From the NCBI GenBank assembly GCA_002401545.1, contig NVTJ01000019.1, forward strand, positions 1 to 28,999: a stretch of DNA of 28,999 nt, written 5' to 3'. The notes beneath the pieces are model-generated. The model saw only the letters and a program-made list of their open reading frames with translations. It had not been told where the DNA came from and did no database searches. Position 1 is the first letter of the stretch. Each line of letters starts with the position of its first letter. The translations under genes and the position numbers were made by a program. This document shows positions 6,936 through 14,593 of this stretch, piece by piece. Origin of the DNA: Alphaproteobacteria bacterium (lineage in GTDB: Bacteria > Pseudomonadota > Alphaproteobacteria > Sphingomonadales > Emcibacteraceae).

Positions 6936-7059
6936 TATTCCCAAGGGTATGTTATGGGTATATTAATTTATTAATGATTACGGTATTTGTATATATTATT
7001 AAAAATTTGAGATATGAGATACCCTCAAGGCAAAAAAAGTTAATACTGAGAGTGAAAAA

Positions 7060-7752
7060 ATGAAGAAGATACATTCTTGTTCTACGGTTTCAAGGTTACT
7101 TGCATTAAGCATTGCTGCCGCTGGCTGGCTGGCAAGCAGCATGAGCGCCTCTGCCGTTGATTTTACATTTGATATGACCAATGTAGGCACTCAAAATGTA
7201 TCCGTTCAGGTCAATGTGCTGCAATTGGGTAACGATCTCAGGTTTACCGTCGATCAAAGCGACACAGATATTTCATTCGCGGACCTCCAGGGTGTACTCT
7301 TCCATATTAATGAGGCCATCATTGATATTGCTGATTTGGATTTCACATTCGTTTCCGCTGTTGAAAATATCACTGGCAATGCCATTACGCCGCCCATTAC
7401 ACCAGATGTCAGTTTAAACACCGGTAATTTTCAGGGCCTTAAAGATTACGATGTTTTGGTTCAGTTTGGCAGCATGGGCATAGGAAATAATGGTGATGAC
7501 ATCAAAAGCATTATGTTTGATGTCTCATTATTGTCCGGCGGATTTCTTGACCTGTTTACTTTTATGCCGGTCAATATGGATAAATTTATGGCGGTACGCT
7601 TTACCAGTGTCTGGTCCCAAAGTGATCCCACCAGACAAGGCTCAGGCAAGGGTGAATGTTGTGGCACCACCATACCGGAACCATCCTCCACCATGGGACT
7701 TCTCGCCTTTGCGGTCGGTGGTCTTCTGTGGCGCAGGCGGCTTACGTCATAA
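7060..7752 (+). CDS. PEP-CTERM sorting-domain exported protein
   Basis: A 230-residue secreted protein with three clear parts. A signal peptide (about residues 1-32) ends near SASA. A beta-rich extracellular domain of unknown function is rich in D, N, V and F. The C-terminal PEP-CTERM cassette has IPEP at 205-208, a hydrophobic helix MGLLAFAVGGLL and the basic cap WRRR at 224-227. Such cassettes are recognised by exosortase (EpsH/XrtA-type), which processes or anchors proteins of the exopolysaccharide/biofilm surface. Two adjacent cysteines (200-201) precede the motif. No exosortase gene lies in this window. GAGAG lies about 8 nt before the ATG. It is monocistronic: a sigma-54 promoter precedes it and a bidirectional terminator follows. 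Confidence 0.9.
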   Translation: MKKIHSCSTVSRLLALSIAAAGWLASSMSASAVDFTFDMTNVGTQNVSVQVNVLQLGNDLRFTVDQSDTDISFADLQGVLFHINEAIIDIADLDFTFVSAVENITGNAITPPITPDVSLNTGNFQGLKDYDVLVQFGSMGIGNNGDDIKSIMFDVSLLSGGFLDLFTFMPVNMDKFMAVRFTSVWSQSDPTRQGSGKGECCGTTIPEPSSTMGLLAFAVGGLLWRRRLTS

Positions 7753-7770
7753 GCTATAAGATCAACGAAT

Positions 7771-7805
7771 AAAAAAGCATCTGAGAATTTTCCAGATGCT
7801 TTTTT
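7771..7805. terminator. Bidirectional terminator between the PEP-CTERM gene and purE
   Basis: AAAAAAGCATCTG and CAGATGCTTTTTT form a perfect 13-bp stem with a 9-nt loop. The A and T runs serve both convergent transcripts. Confidence 0.93.
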
Positions 7806-7829
7806 ATTGTCCGAATTTCAATTGGGTTT

Positions 7830-8324
7830 TTACGAATCCACAGGTTCAAATGCGATGGACTGTGCCTGCTGCTCGCGCCATGCGGTCAGCCTCTGCGCAA
7901 CCCCGTCATCAAAAAGAGCAATGATCGCCGCCGCCAGCAAACCGGCATTCTTGGCACCGGCCTTGCCGATGGCAAGGGTCCCCACCGGTATCCCCCCCGG
8001 CATCTGAACGATGGACAACAGACTGTCCATACCTTTCAGGGCCTGACTTTCCATGGGCACCCCCAGAACAGGAAGCGTTGTCAGGGCGGCGGTGACCCCC
8101 GCCAGATGAGCGGCCCCCCCCGCCCCGGCAATAATGATCTTCATCCCCCGTGCCTCAGCGCCTTCAACATAATCACTCAGCCGTTTTGGTGTCCGGTGAG
8201 CGGAAATAATTTTTGCTTCGCAGGGAATCTCAAGCTGCTCAAGTATTTTTATGGTCTCTTTCATGACAGACCAATCGGACTGACTGCCCATAATCACACC
8301 GACAACCGGTTTATTCTCTCTCAT
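7830..8324 (-). CDS. purE: N5-carboxyaminoimidazole ribonucleotide mutase (PurE, class I)
   Basis: PurE converts N5-CAIR to CAIR in purine synthesis. GSQSDWSVM near the N-terminus binds the phosphoribosyl group, SAHRTPKRL carries the catalytic His, and IAGAGGAAHLAG plus MPGGIPVGTLAIGKAGAKNAGLLAA complete the family pattern. The 164-residue length and sequence match the class I, PurK-dependent enzyme. purK, which often follows purE, is absent here: the downstream neighbour is the convergent PEP-CTERM gene. The start at 8324 is the natural family N-terminus. Confidence 0.95.
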   Translation of the reverse strand: MRENKPVVGVIMGSQSDWSVMKETIKILEQLEIPCEAKIISAHRTPKRLSDYVEGAEARGMKIIIAGAGGAAHLAGVTAALTTLPVLGVPMESQALKGMDSLLSIVQMPGGIPVGTLAIGKAGAKNAGLLAAAIIALFDDGVAQRLTAWREQQAQSIAFEPVDS

Positions 8325-8509
8325 AATTTCATTCCCGTAATAGAACCAAAGACACCAAGCCCGGAAAGGCCGAAGAAAGTCGCGAATTATAACGATCCTT
8401 TGCCTGAGCGCAAGCTTTCCTTCACAGAGGAATGCTCTCTGGATAATATGTCAGTTTATGTTATCATGAAGGGTCGATCATATAAATAAAACTTATCGGG
8501 TTTCACGTA

Positions 8510-9244
8510 ATGAGAGTACCAACAACCGGACCAACCAGAAGAGCCGAACCCCTGCGCCGCAAATCTGTGGGAACAGTCAAAGGGTCGGCGTCGGCAGGCA
8601 CCTCGGGAAGTATCCGCAATATTCAGGACACCACCAGTATCATGGGCATTCCGGCGTCGGAGGTAACGGACAAGGTGCGCATTGCGATCATGACGCTGAT
8701 GTCGGAAGTGGACAGTATGCGCAAGGATCTGGAACTGGCCCACCGCAAAATATCCGAACTTGAAAAACTTGCCGATCAGGACAGCCTGCTGGCCATCTCC
8801 AACCGGCGGGCCTTCGTGCGGGAAATGACCCGGATGATTTCCTATTCCCAACGCTATGGCATTAACAGCTCGCTGATCTATCTCGATCTTAACGACCTGA
8901 AGAAAATCAATGACACCTATGGCCATAAAGCCGGCGACACCGCCCTTACCCATCTGGCCAGTATCATTGTTAAAAATTTGCGCGATTCTGATATTGTTGG
9001 TCGGCTGGGGGGCGACGAATTCGGCATCATTCTGCCCAAAGCCGATGAAAAAACCGCCCGGGTAAAGGCCCAGTCCCTGATCAACACCATCGCCAACACT
9101 CCCATGGACTGGCAGGGCAAAAAAGTCACCCTCAAAGTTGCTTATGGTATTCATCCCCTGATGGGCCATGAAAGTGCGGATCAGGCCCTGGATAAAGCCG
9201 ATCAGAATATGTATGCCCACAAAAGAGAATTGAAAAACGAATAG
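8510..9244 (+). CDS. Diguanylate cyclase (GGDEF domain)
   Basis: Makes cyclic di-GMP from two GTP. A disordered basic N-terminus (residues 1-40) and a short coiled-coil helix (about 52-88, SEVDSMRKDLELAHRKISELEKL) lead into one GGDEF domain (about 89-240). The substrate-binding DLNDLKKINDTYGH is at 126-139 and the intact active site GGDEF at 167-171. The product-inhibition I-site RDSD lies at 158-161, correctly five residues before the motif. There is no membrane segment or recognisable sensor domain, so the protein should be cytoplasmic. No strong ribosome-binding site precedes the ATG at 8510, so the start is uncertain. Confidence 0.9.
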   Translation: MRVPTTGPTRRAEPLRRKSVGTVKGSASAGTSGSIRNIQDTTSIMGIPASEVTDKVRIAIMTLMSEVDSMRKDLELAHRKISELEKLADQDSLLAISNRRAFVREMTRMISYSQRYGINSSLIYLDLNDLKKINDTYGHKAGDTALTHLASIIVKNLRDSDIVGRLGGDEFGIILPKADEKTARVKAQSLINTIANTPMDWQGKKVTLKVAYGIHPLMGHESADQALDKADQNMYAHKRELKNE

Positions 9245-9250
9245 CCAGGG

Positions 9251-9454
9251 TCAGGCTATTATATCAGGCAGCAGATCATTCTCCATCCGGGCAATCCTGT
9301 CCCGAAGGTAAAGTTTCTGTTTTTTAAGACGTTGTATCTGAATGACGTCTGATTTTCCACTTTCGATCAGGGCGTCTATCGCCATGTCAAGATCCCTGTG
9401 CTGTATAATCAGTTGCTGAATTTTTTCAGCAATTTCACTTTCATCCATTATCAT
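9251..9454 (-). CDS. YdcH/DUF465 family small protein
   Basis: A 67-residue, highly helical protein (EIAEKIQQLIIQHRDLDMAI...RLKKQKLYLRDRIARMEN) with the DUF465 pattern: two helices with HRDLD in the first and LKKQKL.L.D.I in the second. Members are small cytoplasmic coiled-coil hairpins; the function is not established. The start may be 9454 or the internal ATG at 9448. A TATAAT lies only a few bases upstream of these codons, so the mRNA could be nearly leaderless. It converges on the GGDEF gene with 6 nt between the stop codons. Confidence 0.82.
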   Translation of the reverse strand: MIMDESEIAEKIQQLIIQHRDLDMAIDALIESGKSDVIQIQRLKKQKLYLRDRIARMENDLLPDIIA

Positions 9455-9659
9455 ATCATTATAGGGTCCATACGCAGGTCAAAGGCACAATATCACATCT
9501 ATGGTAACATATTCCAGATGCTTTAACCTTAATATTCTTCAGGCCACTTCCACCAAACCTGATCCTTAAAATTCTCGGAAAATCACATAAAATATTAAGA
9601 TATATATTGGAATAATATTTCCCATTATGGCAAAAATTAAAAATGAGCCCTGGATTTCC

Positions 9660-9688
9660 GTGACAATATCCAGATTTTATGTTTTAAT
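9660..9688 (+). promoter_or_regulatory. Putative promoter of the second DUF465-like gene
   Basis: GTGACA (9660-9665), 17-nt spacer, TTTAAT (9683-9688), about 36 nt ahead of the ATG at 9725. The rest of the 9455-9660 intergenic stretch is AT-rich and shows nothing else I can name. Confidence 0.35.
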
Positions 9689-9724
9689 ATTTCTGCTAAA
9701 TCTTTCCAAACAGGAGAATCAAAT

Positions 9725-9895
9725 ATGCATTTAGAATCCCATCTCGCAACACTTTCAGAAAAACATCAAAAACTGGACAATATTATCCAACAGGAAGAAC
9801 ACAGACCCTCCCCCAACAGTGTCATCCTCCACGGATTAAAGAAAGAAAAACTGAAGCTGAAAGACGAGATGGAACGATACCGGCAAACGGGATAG
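9725..9895 (+). CDS. DUF465-like small protein, 56 residues
   Basis: The ATG at 9725, preceded by AGGAG 7 nt upstream, opens a 56-codon frame ending in TAG at 9893-9895. The product begins MHLESHLATLSEKHQKLDNI and ends with GLKKEKLKLKDEMERY. This is the same two-helix plan as DUF465, with H-x-x-L-D in helix 1 and L-K-K-E-K-L-K-L-K-D in helix 2. A clean terminator follows within 16 nt. It appears to be a divergent second copy of the neighbouring DUF465 gene at 9251-9454. Function unknown. Confidence 0.8.
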   Translation: MHLESHLATLSEKHQKLDNIIQQEEHRPSPNSVILHGLKKEKLKLKDEMERYRQTG

Positions 9896-9910
9896 AATTT
9901 TCCCCTCATG

Positions 9911-9935
9911 AGGCCTCCGAAAGGGGGCCTTTTTT
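9911..9935 (+). terminator. Terminator of the small DUF465-like gene
   Basis: AGGCCTCC-GAAA-GGGGGCCT, 8-bp stem with one T-G pair and a GAAA tetraloop, followed by a T-run on the plus strand. Confidence 0.88.
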
Positions 9936-9964
9936 AATGACATTTCCCCAGAAACGCCCCCTGA

Positions 9965-10543
9965 CTACTCAAGTGCGCCCCCGGAAACATCTTCTGCCGC
10001 CACAGGCTCTTCCGCAGTTTCCTCAACCGGCGGGGCCGCTTTTATCACAGCAGCATCCAGTTCACTCTGTCGGCAAAGCCCCAACAAAACCGGGTCAACG
10101 GCTTTGATCTCGCTCATATTCCAGTGACTGCGTTCCCGAATGGCTAAAATTGTCGGTTTGGTTGTCCCCACCAGACGGCATATCTGCGGATTGGAAAGTT
10201 CAGGATGGTGTTTTAGCAGCCAGGCAATGGCATCCGGCTTGTCCTGCCTCTTGGACACAGGCGTATAGCGCGCGCCGCCGGAGCGTGTCTTGGCCGGGAT
10301 TTCATCTTTAATCAGCTTCAGACTGCGGGAACTGTCTTTTTGACAGCTTTCAATATCATCCCAGGTCAACTGGCTGTTGACAACAGGATCCAGCCCAACA
10401 ATATTCTGGGCAACCTGCTCATCCGCAATCCCCTGCACTTCCAATTCATGCAAACTGCAAAATTCACCAATCTGCCGAAAAGACAGACTTGTATTGTCAA
10501 CCAACCAGACGGCGGTGGCCATTGGCATCAAAGGCTGTGTCAT
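9965..10543 (-). CDS. trcR: Cell-cycle transcriptional regulator TrcR (DUF1013)
   Basis: An alphaproteobacteria-specific regulator family (PF06242). The sequence opens with PLMPMATAVWLVDNTSLSFRQIGEFCSLHELEVQGIAD and continues with GLDPVVNSQLTWDDIESC, the family signature. A second helix-turn-helix-like unit (AIAWLLKHHPELSNPQICRLVGTTKPTILAIRERSHWN) lies at about residues 103-140. The C-terminus is an acidic, Ala/Pro-rich tail. GGAGG 4 nt before the ATG fixes the start at 10543. A small hairpin, CGGGA-CAAA-TCCCG, sits just before the ribosome-binding site on the mRNA. It is transcribed alone. Its target genes are not visible here. Confidence 0.88.
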   Translation of the reverse strand: MTQPLMPMATAVWLVDNTSLSFRQIGEFCSLHELEVQGIADEQVAQNIVGLDPVVNSQLTWDDIESCQKDSSRSLKLIKDEIPAKTRSGGARYTPVSKRQDKPDAIAWLLKHHPELSNPQICRLVGTTKPTILAIRERSHWNMSEIKAVDPVLLGLCRQSELDAAVIKAAPPVEETAEEPVAAEDVSGGALE

Positions 10544-10750
10544 TTAACCTCCTGCGGGATTTGTCCCGTTTTCCTTAAATATTCAAGATAACTACAGCGT
10601 AACATAACGGGATTCGCTGTGTTAGCAAGGTTTTATACATGCCAAAGGGTCATATTTGTTTCTGATCAAAAGGGCAAGCAAAAAAAGACACATAAATGTG
10701 ATGTGATTCTATCTGGTAACACCCATAATATGAATAGGTTTATGATGATT

Positions 10751-10768
10751 ACCCTGTATAATGAGGGT
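10751..10768 (+). promoter_or_regulatory. -10 box inside an inverted repeat
   Basis: ACCCT-GTATAATG-AGGGT: a consensus TATAAT (10757-10762) lies in the centre of 5-bp inverted arms, 35 nt upstream of the secreted-protein gene. The -35 region is weak. The layout would suit a repressor covering the -10 box, but that is inference. Confidence 0.35.
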
Positions 10769-10797
10769 TTCTAATTCCTGAAAGGCGGTAAAACACC

Positions 10798-11364
10798 ATG
10801 AAGAATATTATCTCACTTTGTATCAGCATATTGTTATTTTCAGGCTGCTTTTTCTCGGCTCATGCTGAAGCACAGCTAGGCGAGGATGATATACAGCATT
10901 TCATCAATGCCATGAAACCCCTGCGGGACCTGGGCGAAAAATACGACATCACGGAAAATAATAATTTGCCCACTGAGAATACCGGCTTTACGGCTTACTT
11001 TCCCATGTCCCGCGCTCTGGAAAATGTGAAAGATCATTCGTCATATGAGGATTTTGAAAAAATTATTCGCGAAGCCGGCTTTTCTTCACCCGCACAATGG
11101 GCTAACATCGGGGACAGAGTCATGAGGGCCTATACTTCCCTCAAAATAATCCGGGAAATGACACCGGAAAGAATACAGGAAATGCTGAAAGGCATTGAAG
11201 ACGTCAAAAAGAATAAATATTTATCACCGGAAATAAAAGAGCAAATTCTGGACAGTCTGACACAAACCATAACCATGTCAGACAATATATCCGGGAATAC
11301 CAAAGCAGATCAGGAAGCCCTGAAACCCTATCTGACCCGGCTGGAACGACTATTTGAGGAATAA
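10798..11364 (+). CDS. Secreted hypothetical protein
   Basis: A 188-residue protein with a cleavable signal peptide: Lys-Asn start, hydrophobic IISLCISILLFSGCFF, likely signal peptidase I cleavage after AHA at about residue 24. The Cys in FSGC could alternatively be read as a weak lipobox. The mature part is predominantly helical and acidic, with segments such as ENVKDHSSYEDFEKIIREAGF and AQWANIGDRVMRAYTSLKIIREM. It should be periplasmic. I do not recognise a family. The stop overlaps the next start (TAATG), so it is co-translated with the DUF3126 gene. Confidence 0.75.
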   Translation: MKNIISLCISILLFSGCFFSAHAEAQLGEDDIQHFINAMKPLRDLGEKYDITENNNLPTENTGFTAYFPMSRALENVKDHSSYEDFEKIIREAGFSSPAQWANIGDRVMRAYTSLKIIREMTPERIQEMLKGIEDVKKNKYLSPEIKEQILDSLTQTITMSDNISGNTKADQEALKPYLTRLERLFEE

Positions 11365-11600
11365 TGATGAACAGAACAGAAATCATGCGTCTGCGTAAAT
11401 ATCTGAATGACAAATTTGACACCGACAAATTTGAACTGGCGGCGGGCAACCAGAAAGACGGCAGCATGGAATTGCATTTTGCCGGTGAATTTCTTGGTGT
11501 CATATACCGGGACGAGGATGAAGGTGAGCTGTCCTACGCGCTGAATATTGCCATTCTGGAAGAAGACCTGCCTGTGGCGTCTGATACTTCGTTGATTTAG
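11364..11600 (+). CDS. DUF3126 family protein
   Basis: A 78-residue protein with the DUF3126 pattern of alphaproteobacteria: an N-terminal helix (EIMRLRKYLNDKF), a central MELHFAGEFLGVIYRDEDEGELSYALNIAILEEDL block, and a conserved acidic end. It is cytoplasmic and of unknown function. The ATG overlaps the previous stop codon as TAATG; a second ATG follows immediately and may be the one used. It precedes fzlA by 41 nt. Confidence 0.82.
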   Translation: MMNRTEIMRLRKYLNDKFDTDKFELAAGNQKDGSMELHFAGEFLGVIYRDEDEGELSYALNIAILEEDLPVASDTSLI

Positions 11601-11641
11601 GGGTCAGGGCATTGTTAGCGGCTTTATGTAAAGTCTGATTC

Positions 11642-12310
11642 ATGTATAAATTATATCATTATTGGTTTTCTCCATTTTCCAGAGCCATCCGTGTGGCATG
11701 CGTGGAAAAAAATGTTGAATTCGAGCTGATCCTTGAACTGCCATGGACACGCAGACATGATTTCCTCGCCCTGAATCCGGCAGCAACAGTGCCGGTTATG
11801 ACACAGGAAGACGGGCTTGTTCTGACGGGCAGTTATGCCATCCGTGAATATCTGGAAGAAACCTGTGCCGATGTCCCCCTGCTGGGAACATCCCCCCCTG
11901 AACGGGCTGAAATCAGGCGGCTTATCGACTGGTTTGATGTGAAATTTAACGAAGAAGTGACCACACTGTTAATCACCGAAAAAATCATGAAACGCTTTCT
12001 GAAACTTGGCGTACCCGAGGCCGATAATATCCGCTGTGCGTCCAGCAACATCAAGCAACATTTAAAATATATCGAATATTTATCAGAGCGCCGTAACTGG
12101 CTGGGGGGTGATAATATCTCCTACGCCGATATTACGGCGGCGGCTCACCTGTCCTGCATTGATTATCTGGGCGATGTGCCGTGGGATGATTTTGAGGGGG
12201 CAAAGGACTGGTATGCACGGATCAAGTCACGGCCCGCTTTCCGGCCCCTGCTTAAAGACCTGATCGCCGGGCTGCCGCCGGTGCCTCATTACAAAAATCT
12301 TGATTTCTGA
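11642..12310 (+). CDS. fzlA: GST-like FtsZ-binding protein FzlA
   Basis: FzlA is the alphaproteobacterial GST homologue that binds FtsZ and regulates constriction. The N-terminal thioredoxin-like domain (1 to about 80: KLYHYWFSPFSRAIRVACVEKN, LNPAATVPVM, GSYAIREYLEE) is followed by a helical GST C-terminal domain (RRLIDWFDVKFNEEV, GGDNISYADITAAAHLSCIDYLGDVPWDDFEGAKDWYARIKSRPAFRPLL). The protein ends in the PPVPHY.NLDF tail that I associate with FzlA rather than catalytic GSTs. The 222-residue length fits, and queG follows immediately, a neighbourhood I recall as common for this protein. A generic GST is the alternative. Confidence 0.8.
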   Translation: MYKLYHYWFSPFSRAIRVACVEKNVEFELILELPWTRRHDFLALNPAATVPVMTQEDGLVLTGSYAIREYLEETCADVPLLGTSPPERAEIRRLIDWFDVKFNEEVTTLLITEKIMKRFLKLGVPEADNIRCASSNIKQHLKYIEYLSERRNWLGGDNISYADITAAAHLSCIDYLGDVPWDDFEGAKDWYARIKSRPAFRPLLKDLIAGLPPVPHYKNLDF

Positions 12311-12314
12311 CACC

Positions 12315-13442
12315 ATGCCGGACAAGCGCGCCGCCAGGGATCACATCATCAAGACGGCAAAGGACGCAGGCTTTGACCTGATCAAATTCACCGACCCTTA
12401 CGGTCTTGAACCTAACGCAGACCATTTCCGGCAATTCATTGACCTGAACCGGCACGGCCATATGGCATGGATGAAGGAAAAAACCGACAGACGCTCAGAC
12501 CCCCGCACCCTGTGGCCAGAGGTCAAAAGCATTATTCTTCTGGCGATGAATTATGGCCCGGATCAGGACCCGCTCGACAATCTGAAATTAACCAGCACCG
12601 GCAATATTTCGGTCTATGCCCGGGGCAAGGATTATCATGATGTGGTCAAGAAAAAACTGAAACAGGTGGCCCGCGACATCCACCGAAAATTTGACGCCGG
12701 GGTCAAGGTCTTTGTGGATACGGCGCCGGTCATGGAAAAACCGCTGGCGCAGATGGCCGGCCTTGGCTGGCAGGGCAAACATACCAATCTGGTCAGCCGC
12801 ACTTTTGGCTCATGGCTGTTTCTGGGCAGCATCTTCACCACCCTTGAACTAGCCCCGGACCCCGCTGAGGCGGACCATTGCGGCAGTTGCCGTAAATGTC
12901 TGGACATCTGCCCGACAGATGCCTTCCCCGCCCCATACCAACTGGACGCCAGACGCTGTATATCGTATCTCACCATCGAATATAAGGGCCATATCGCTGA
13001 GGAATTCCGAAAACCCATGGGCAACCGCATCTATGGCTGTGATGATTGTCTGGCCGTCTGCCCGTGGAATAAATATGCCCGCAAGCTGGATGAACCCGCC
13101 TACCTGCCCCGGGTAGAACTGGCTTTCCCGGAACTCGCCGACCTTGTGGAACTGGATGACACCTCTTTCCGCAAGGTCTTTTCCGGATCCCCCATAAAAC
13201 GCATAGGCCGGGATTATTTCATCCGCAATGTGCTGATTGCCATGGGCAATAGCGGCAACATAAATTTCATTGCAAAAGTAGAACAAAAGCTCAAAGACCC
13301 TTCCCCATATATCCGTGCCATGGCCGTCTGGTCTCTTGGCGAGTTATGCGACAAGAAACAGTGGATAGCCCACAAACATAAATATTACGAAAGCGAAACA
13401 GATACCCATGTCCTTCAGGAATGGGAGAGATCAATATTATGA
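12315..13442 (+). CDS. queG: Epoxyqueuosine reductase
   Basis: QueG uses cobalamin and two 4Fe-4S clusters to reduce epoxyqueuosine to queuosine in tRNA. I chose the ATG at 12315, 4 nt after the fzlA stop; a TTG at 12300 is also in frame. The catalytic region VDTAPVMEKPLAQMAGLGWQGKHTN includes Asp135. Cluster ligands are C189-x2-C192-x2-C195-x3-C199-P and C215, C242-x2-C245-x3-C249-P, a complete set. The C-terminus (PIKRIGRDYFIRNVLIAMGNSGN..., PYIRAMAVWSLGEL) is the HEAT-like part that contacts tRNA. The length of 375 is normal. It forms an operon with fzlA. Confidence 0.95.
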   Translation: MPDKRAARDHIIKTAKDAGFDLIKFTDPYGLEPNADHFRQFIDLNRHGHMAWMKEKTDRRSDPRTLWPEVKSIILLAMNYGPDQDPLDNLKLTSTGNISVYARGKDYHDVVKKKLKQVARDIHRKFDAGVKVFVDTAPVMEKPLAQMAGLGWQGKHTNLVSRTFGSWLFLGSIFTTLELAPDPAEADHCGSCRKCLDICPTDAFPAPYQLDARRCISYLTIEYKGHIAEEFRKPMGNRIYGCDDCLAVCPWNKYARKLDEPAYLPRVELAFPELADLVELDDTSFRKVFSGSPIKRIGRDYFIRNVLIAMGNSGNINFIAKVEQKLKDPSPYIRAMAVWSLGELCDKKQWIAHKHKYYESETDTHVLQEWERSIL

Positions 13443-13450
13443 CCATATCT

Positions 13451-13690
13451 TTACTTATGTGATTTTTTAACCTTTGGAACCTCAGACAATGAGGGCCTGG
13501 AGGCCTCCCGATTCACCATCTTATGATCTTTACACCCTTTCTTATCAGCTTTGCATGCCTCTTTTTTTATCATCATTTCAGCTTTTTTCTGTTGGCCCTT
13601 TTCACCGGCTTGGCTAAGTGCCGGAGTAATAACAAAAGATGCCGCCATCAAAACAGCAACCAGTATCTTTGGCAAAAATAGTTTAATCAT
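13451..13690 (-). CDS. Small lysine-rich secreted protein
   Basis: The ATG at 13690 has AGAGGAAC about 5 nt upstream, better than the longer frame to 13723. The 79-residue product has a signal peptide (MIKLFLPKILVAVLMAASFVITPALSQA, about 1-28) and a short, very basic mature part with two cysteines (KKEACKADKKGCKDHK) and a Lys-rich end. It should be exported to the periplasm. No family is recognised, and the composition hints at binding something acidic. It converges on queG with 8 nt between the stop codons. Confidence 0.6.
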   Translation of the reverse strand: MIKLFLPKILVAVLMAASFVITPALSQAGEKGQQKKAEMMIKKEACKADKKGCKDHKMVNREASRPSLSEVPKVKKSHK

Positions 13691-13749
13691 AGAAGTTCCT
13701 CTTTTCAAAATTGATGTTACCACAGATTGTTCAAAAAAATATGTCCTTA

Positions 13750-14538
13750 TTAAGGCTTAAGCAATTCGATGTTGATTCTAGCCATATCCGTATAGTCAGA
13801 TTCCGGGTGACGGTCCATAATCTTCTGCCATTCCAATCGGGCCTCCAGCTTTTGCCCCAGCTCCCGGTAAAGGATGCCACTTTCCAGCAAAATAGCGGGA
13901 TGGTCAATTTCCAACTTTGATGCCACGCGCAAATCCAGCCTCGCTTTCAGAAAAGACCGTCTTTTGCGGTAGGCCTTGGCCCGTTGCAAAAAACCTTCAA
14001 ACTGCCGGGGAGCCTTTTCTATGGCGAGGGTGAAGTCTTCAATCGCCGCCCTATATTGTGCGCGCAGTATCTGTAATGTTCCCCGCGCCAGATATAATTC
14101 GTGAAACAGAGAGCGATGTCCACTCTTCCCAATACCGGAGATAGCCGAACTATAGGCCATATAGGATTTATCGAAATCCCCTGCCTCTTTCCAGGCCAGC
14201 GCAGCCTGCCCGTAGAGCTGAACCTTAAGCCCTGCATTTTTCCGGGCCGATGCGGGGTCTGGATCGCCGGAAATCACCATATCATCCACCAGCTTTTCCA
14301 GCAGTTTGGCGGCGTCTTTTACCTTGCCCAGACCAAGCAGCCCAAGCGCCTTGCAATGTCCGGCAGGAACCCCGCCCGTACCACCAAAAATCCAGTCATT
14401 GGCATATTTTACCGCCGCACCGGCATCACTTTCAACCAAATCCATGCATTTCCGGTATTTCCAGGCATCTTCTTCTGACCCTTGCGCCAAGGCTGTCAGC
14501 AGACCCGTGATGATGATGATTGAGAATATATATTTCAT
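13750..14538 (-). CDS. TPR-repeat exported protein
   Basis: 262 residues from the ATG at 14538, which directly precedes a signal peptide (MKYIFSIIIITGLLTALAQGS). A TTG at 14574 extends the frame but would bury the signal. The mature part is a helical repeat scaffold: ALGLLGLGKVKDAAKLLEKL; QAALAWKEAGDFDKSYMAYSSAI; LYLARGTLQILRAQYRAAIEDFTLAIEKAP; AKAYRKRRSFLKARLDL; SGILYRELGQKLEARLEWQKIMDRHP. These fit several tetratricopeptide repeats. It probably acts as a periplasmic protein-interaction module; the partner is unknown. It diverges from the epimerase-like gene, with 55 nt between them. Confidence 0.8.
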   Translation of the reverse strand: MKYIFSIIIITGLLTALAQGSEEDAWKYRKCMDLVESDAGAAVKYANDWIFGGTGGVPAGHCKALGLLGLGKVKDAAKLLEKLVDDMVISGDPDPASARKNAGLKVQLYGQAALAWKEAGDFDKSYMAYSSAISGIGKSGHRSLFHELYLARGTLQILRAQYRAAIEDFTLAIEKAPRQFEGFLQRAKAYRKRRSFLKARLDLRVASKLEIDHPAILLESGILYRELGQKLEARLEWQKIMDRHPESDYTDMARINIELLKP

Positions 14539-14593
14539 TTGCAGGAATATGGCCCTAAAATCAAATAAAATCAAATCGCAATCAGGATAAGGA

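Noticed and set aside
8456..9220. Long minus-strand ORF (254 codons) opposite the GGDEF gene
   Set aside because: It is the antisense of an intact diguanylate cyclase with all motifs; its product has no recognisable domain and is rich in translated complement.
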